Assembly (NCBI GenBank): GCA_023247595.1
Contig: JAHFGF010000030.1
Coordinates: 6,222-12,416 of the forward strand
Direction of reading: 5' to 3'
From: Candidatus Omnitrophota bacterium
GTDB lineage: Bacteria > Omnitrophota > Koll11 > Zapsychrales > Fredricksoniimonadaceae
Length of the DNA: 6,195 nucleotides
The notes beneath the pieces were generated by a model. That model was not told the DNA's origin. It saw only the letters and a program-made list of their open reading frames with translations, and did no database searches. The position numbers and the translations under genes were made by a program. Below, piece by piece: positions 5,538-6,195 of this stretch (its first letter is position 1; the number at the start of each line of letters is the position of its first letter).

Positions 5538-6026
5538 TCAGGACAATCGGTTAACGCCTTCGAGCTTCAACAGCCGGCGTTTCATCGTAAGCCCTCCGGC
5601 GTATCCGCCGATTGACCCGTCGGATGAGATCACCCGATGGCACGGAATGATGATGCACAGGGGATTTTTTCCGTTGGCTGAACCGACCGCGCGCGCCGCC
5701 TTGGAATTTTTTATTTTCTTGGCGATCGCGGCATACGAAACCGTCTTTCCAAAAGGAATTTGCGACAACGCGCGCCAAACTTTCTGCTGAAATACCGTGC
5801 CTTCCGGATCCAAAGGAAGATCAAAATCCTTGCGCTGTCCGCTAAAATACTGCGTTAACTGTTCGTTCGCGTTTTTTAAAATCTTTTCTTCGGGTAATGA
5901 ACCGCTTAACGTTTGAGCAAGCCGTGAGGATTGTTTTCGCCAATGCAGGGCCTTTAATCCTTTTTCGGATGCCTCCAGGTATAAATTACCGACGGGAGTT
6001 GTAATCTGATATTGCGCCAGCGGCAT
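5538..6026 (-). CDS. ogt: Methylated-DNA-protein cysteine S-methyltransferase
   Basis: This suicide repair protein moves the alkyl group from O6-alkylguanine in DNA to its own cysteine. At 162 residues it matches the Ogt form without an Ada N-terminal domain. The N-terminal part (1-70) is the variable ribonuclease-like domain. The C-terminal domain starts at FQQKVWRALSQIPFGKTVSYAAIA (79-102). Arg112 in ARAVGSANGKNP (111-122) is the likely finger arginine that replaces the flipped base. The active site is IIPCHRV with Cys129, followed by GSIGGYAGGLTMKRRLLKLEG (137-157). All key residues are present. ATG at 6026 has a strong AAAGGAG site (6034-6040) 7 nt upstream, which settles the start. It leads the ogt-yaaA pair. 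Confidence 0.97.
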   Translation of the reverse strand: MPLAQYQITTPVGNLYLEASEKGLKALHWRKQSSRLAQTLSGSLPEEKILKNANEQLTQYFSGQRKDFDLPLDPEGTVFQQKVWRALSQIPFGKTVSYAAIAKKIKNSKAARAVGSANGKNPLCIIIPCHRVISSDGSIGGYAGGLTMKRRLLKLEGVNRLS

Positions 6027-6103
6027 ATTCCTTCTCCTTTTTCTGCCCTCAACAAAAAGGGATAACCATTAATTCAGCCATCTCCAACACCTAATTGACC
6101 GCG

Positions 6104-6113
6104 CGTTTAAACG
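6104..6113. promoter_or_regulatory. Palindrome upstream of ogt, possible operator
   Basis: CGTTTAAACG is a perfect 10-bp palindrome, flanked by CGCG on both sides (6102-6105 and 6117-6120), about 80 bp before the ogt ATG. It could bind a dimeric regulator of the ogt-yaaA pair. Palindromes of this size arise by chance, and no convincing -35/-10 pair was found beside it. Confidence 0.2.
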
Positions 6114-6136
6114 TATCGCGATTTCCGGAGGATGGA

Positions 6137-6195
6137 TTAAAATTTCAAATGTTCCGAATCTTCTTTTAATTTGCGCAGGGTACCAACCTGTTTTA
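6137..6195 (-). CDS. Possible C-terminal end of a gene beyond the right edge
   Basis: A minus-strand frame enters from the right edge and reads KQVGTLRKLKEDSEHLKF before TAA at 6139-6137. The charged, helix-like tail and ordinary codons look like a real protein end, and it would lie 110 bp upstream of ogt on the same strand. Only 18 codons are visible, and a second minus frame here is also open, so this is tentative and no function can be given. Confidence 0.35.
   Translation of the reverse strand, partial: KQVGTLRKLKEDSEHLKF

Noticed and set aside
5551..5778. Minus-strand 75-codon frame inside ogt.
   Set aside because: It is a shifted frame of ogt; Arg-rich and without a ribosome binding site.
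6071..6195. Plus-strand open frame running off the right edge.
   Set aside because: It has no ATG, GTG or TTG start in frame and no ribosome binding site at a workable spacing.

Overview
This is a mostly ordinary bacterial chromosomal window with one small mobile element and several noncoding stretches that show structure. No gene identifies the host. Compact minus-strand genes, leaderless-looking promoters, an IS200-type transposase with CAAG-loop hairpins and a GT-C membrane protein would suit an uncultivated Gram-negative-type lineage such as Candidatus Omnitrophota. That placement is a guess, not a result. The left third (about 1-1150) looks AT-rich and gene-poor. The right two thirds are denser and somewhat richer in GC.

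Layout, left to right. A secreted acidic protein of unknown function lies on the minus strand and runs off the left edge (1-621). A gene-free stretch follows (622-1152). It holds a minus-strand terminator hairpin (927-956) and a 165-nt segment closed by an 8-bp inverted repeat next to a U-run (976-1140), which may be an undescribed structured RNA. Next is a small gene with one membrane helix and a DUF2007-like domain (1153-1491, minus). It sits directly beside the end of a TnpA-only IS200/IS605 element. That element has tnpA at 1558-2007 (minus), flanked by two directly oriented hairpins at 1516-1535 and 2032-2051. About 260 nt of repeat-rich DNA (2052-2314) follows, with an 8-bp-periodic GAAATT block and its inverted counterpart. 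It leads into a promoter for metF (2315-3184, plus).

On the minus strand, facing metF, are an ogt-yaaA pair (6026 to 4835) and a polytopic membrane protein resembling GT-C glycosyltransferases (4782 to 3217). The right edge probably holds the last 18 codons of one more minus-strand gene.

Functions. MetF supplies 5-methyltetrahydrofolate for methionine synthesis. Ogt repairs O6-alkylguanine, and YaaA belongs to a peroxide-stress family that limits iron-dependent DNA damage, so their 25-bp spacing suggests a small DNA-protection operon. The GT-C-like protein probably glycosylates a lipid or protein at the membrane, but its substrate cannot be read from the sequence. I see no defence system, CRISPR array, prophage or complete new system. 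The observations most worth a second look are the covarying IS hairpins, the tnpA promoter built into one of them, the 976-1140 segment and the GAAATT repeat element.
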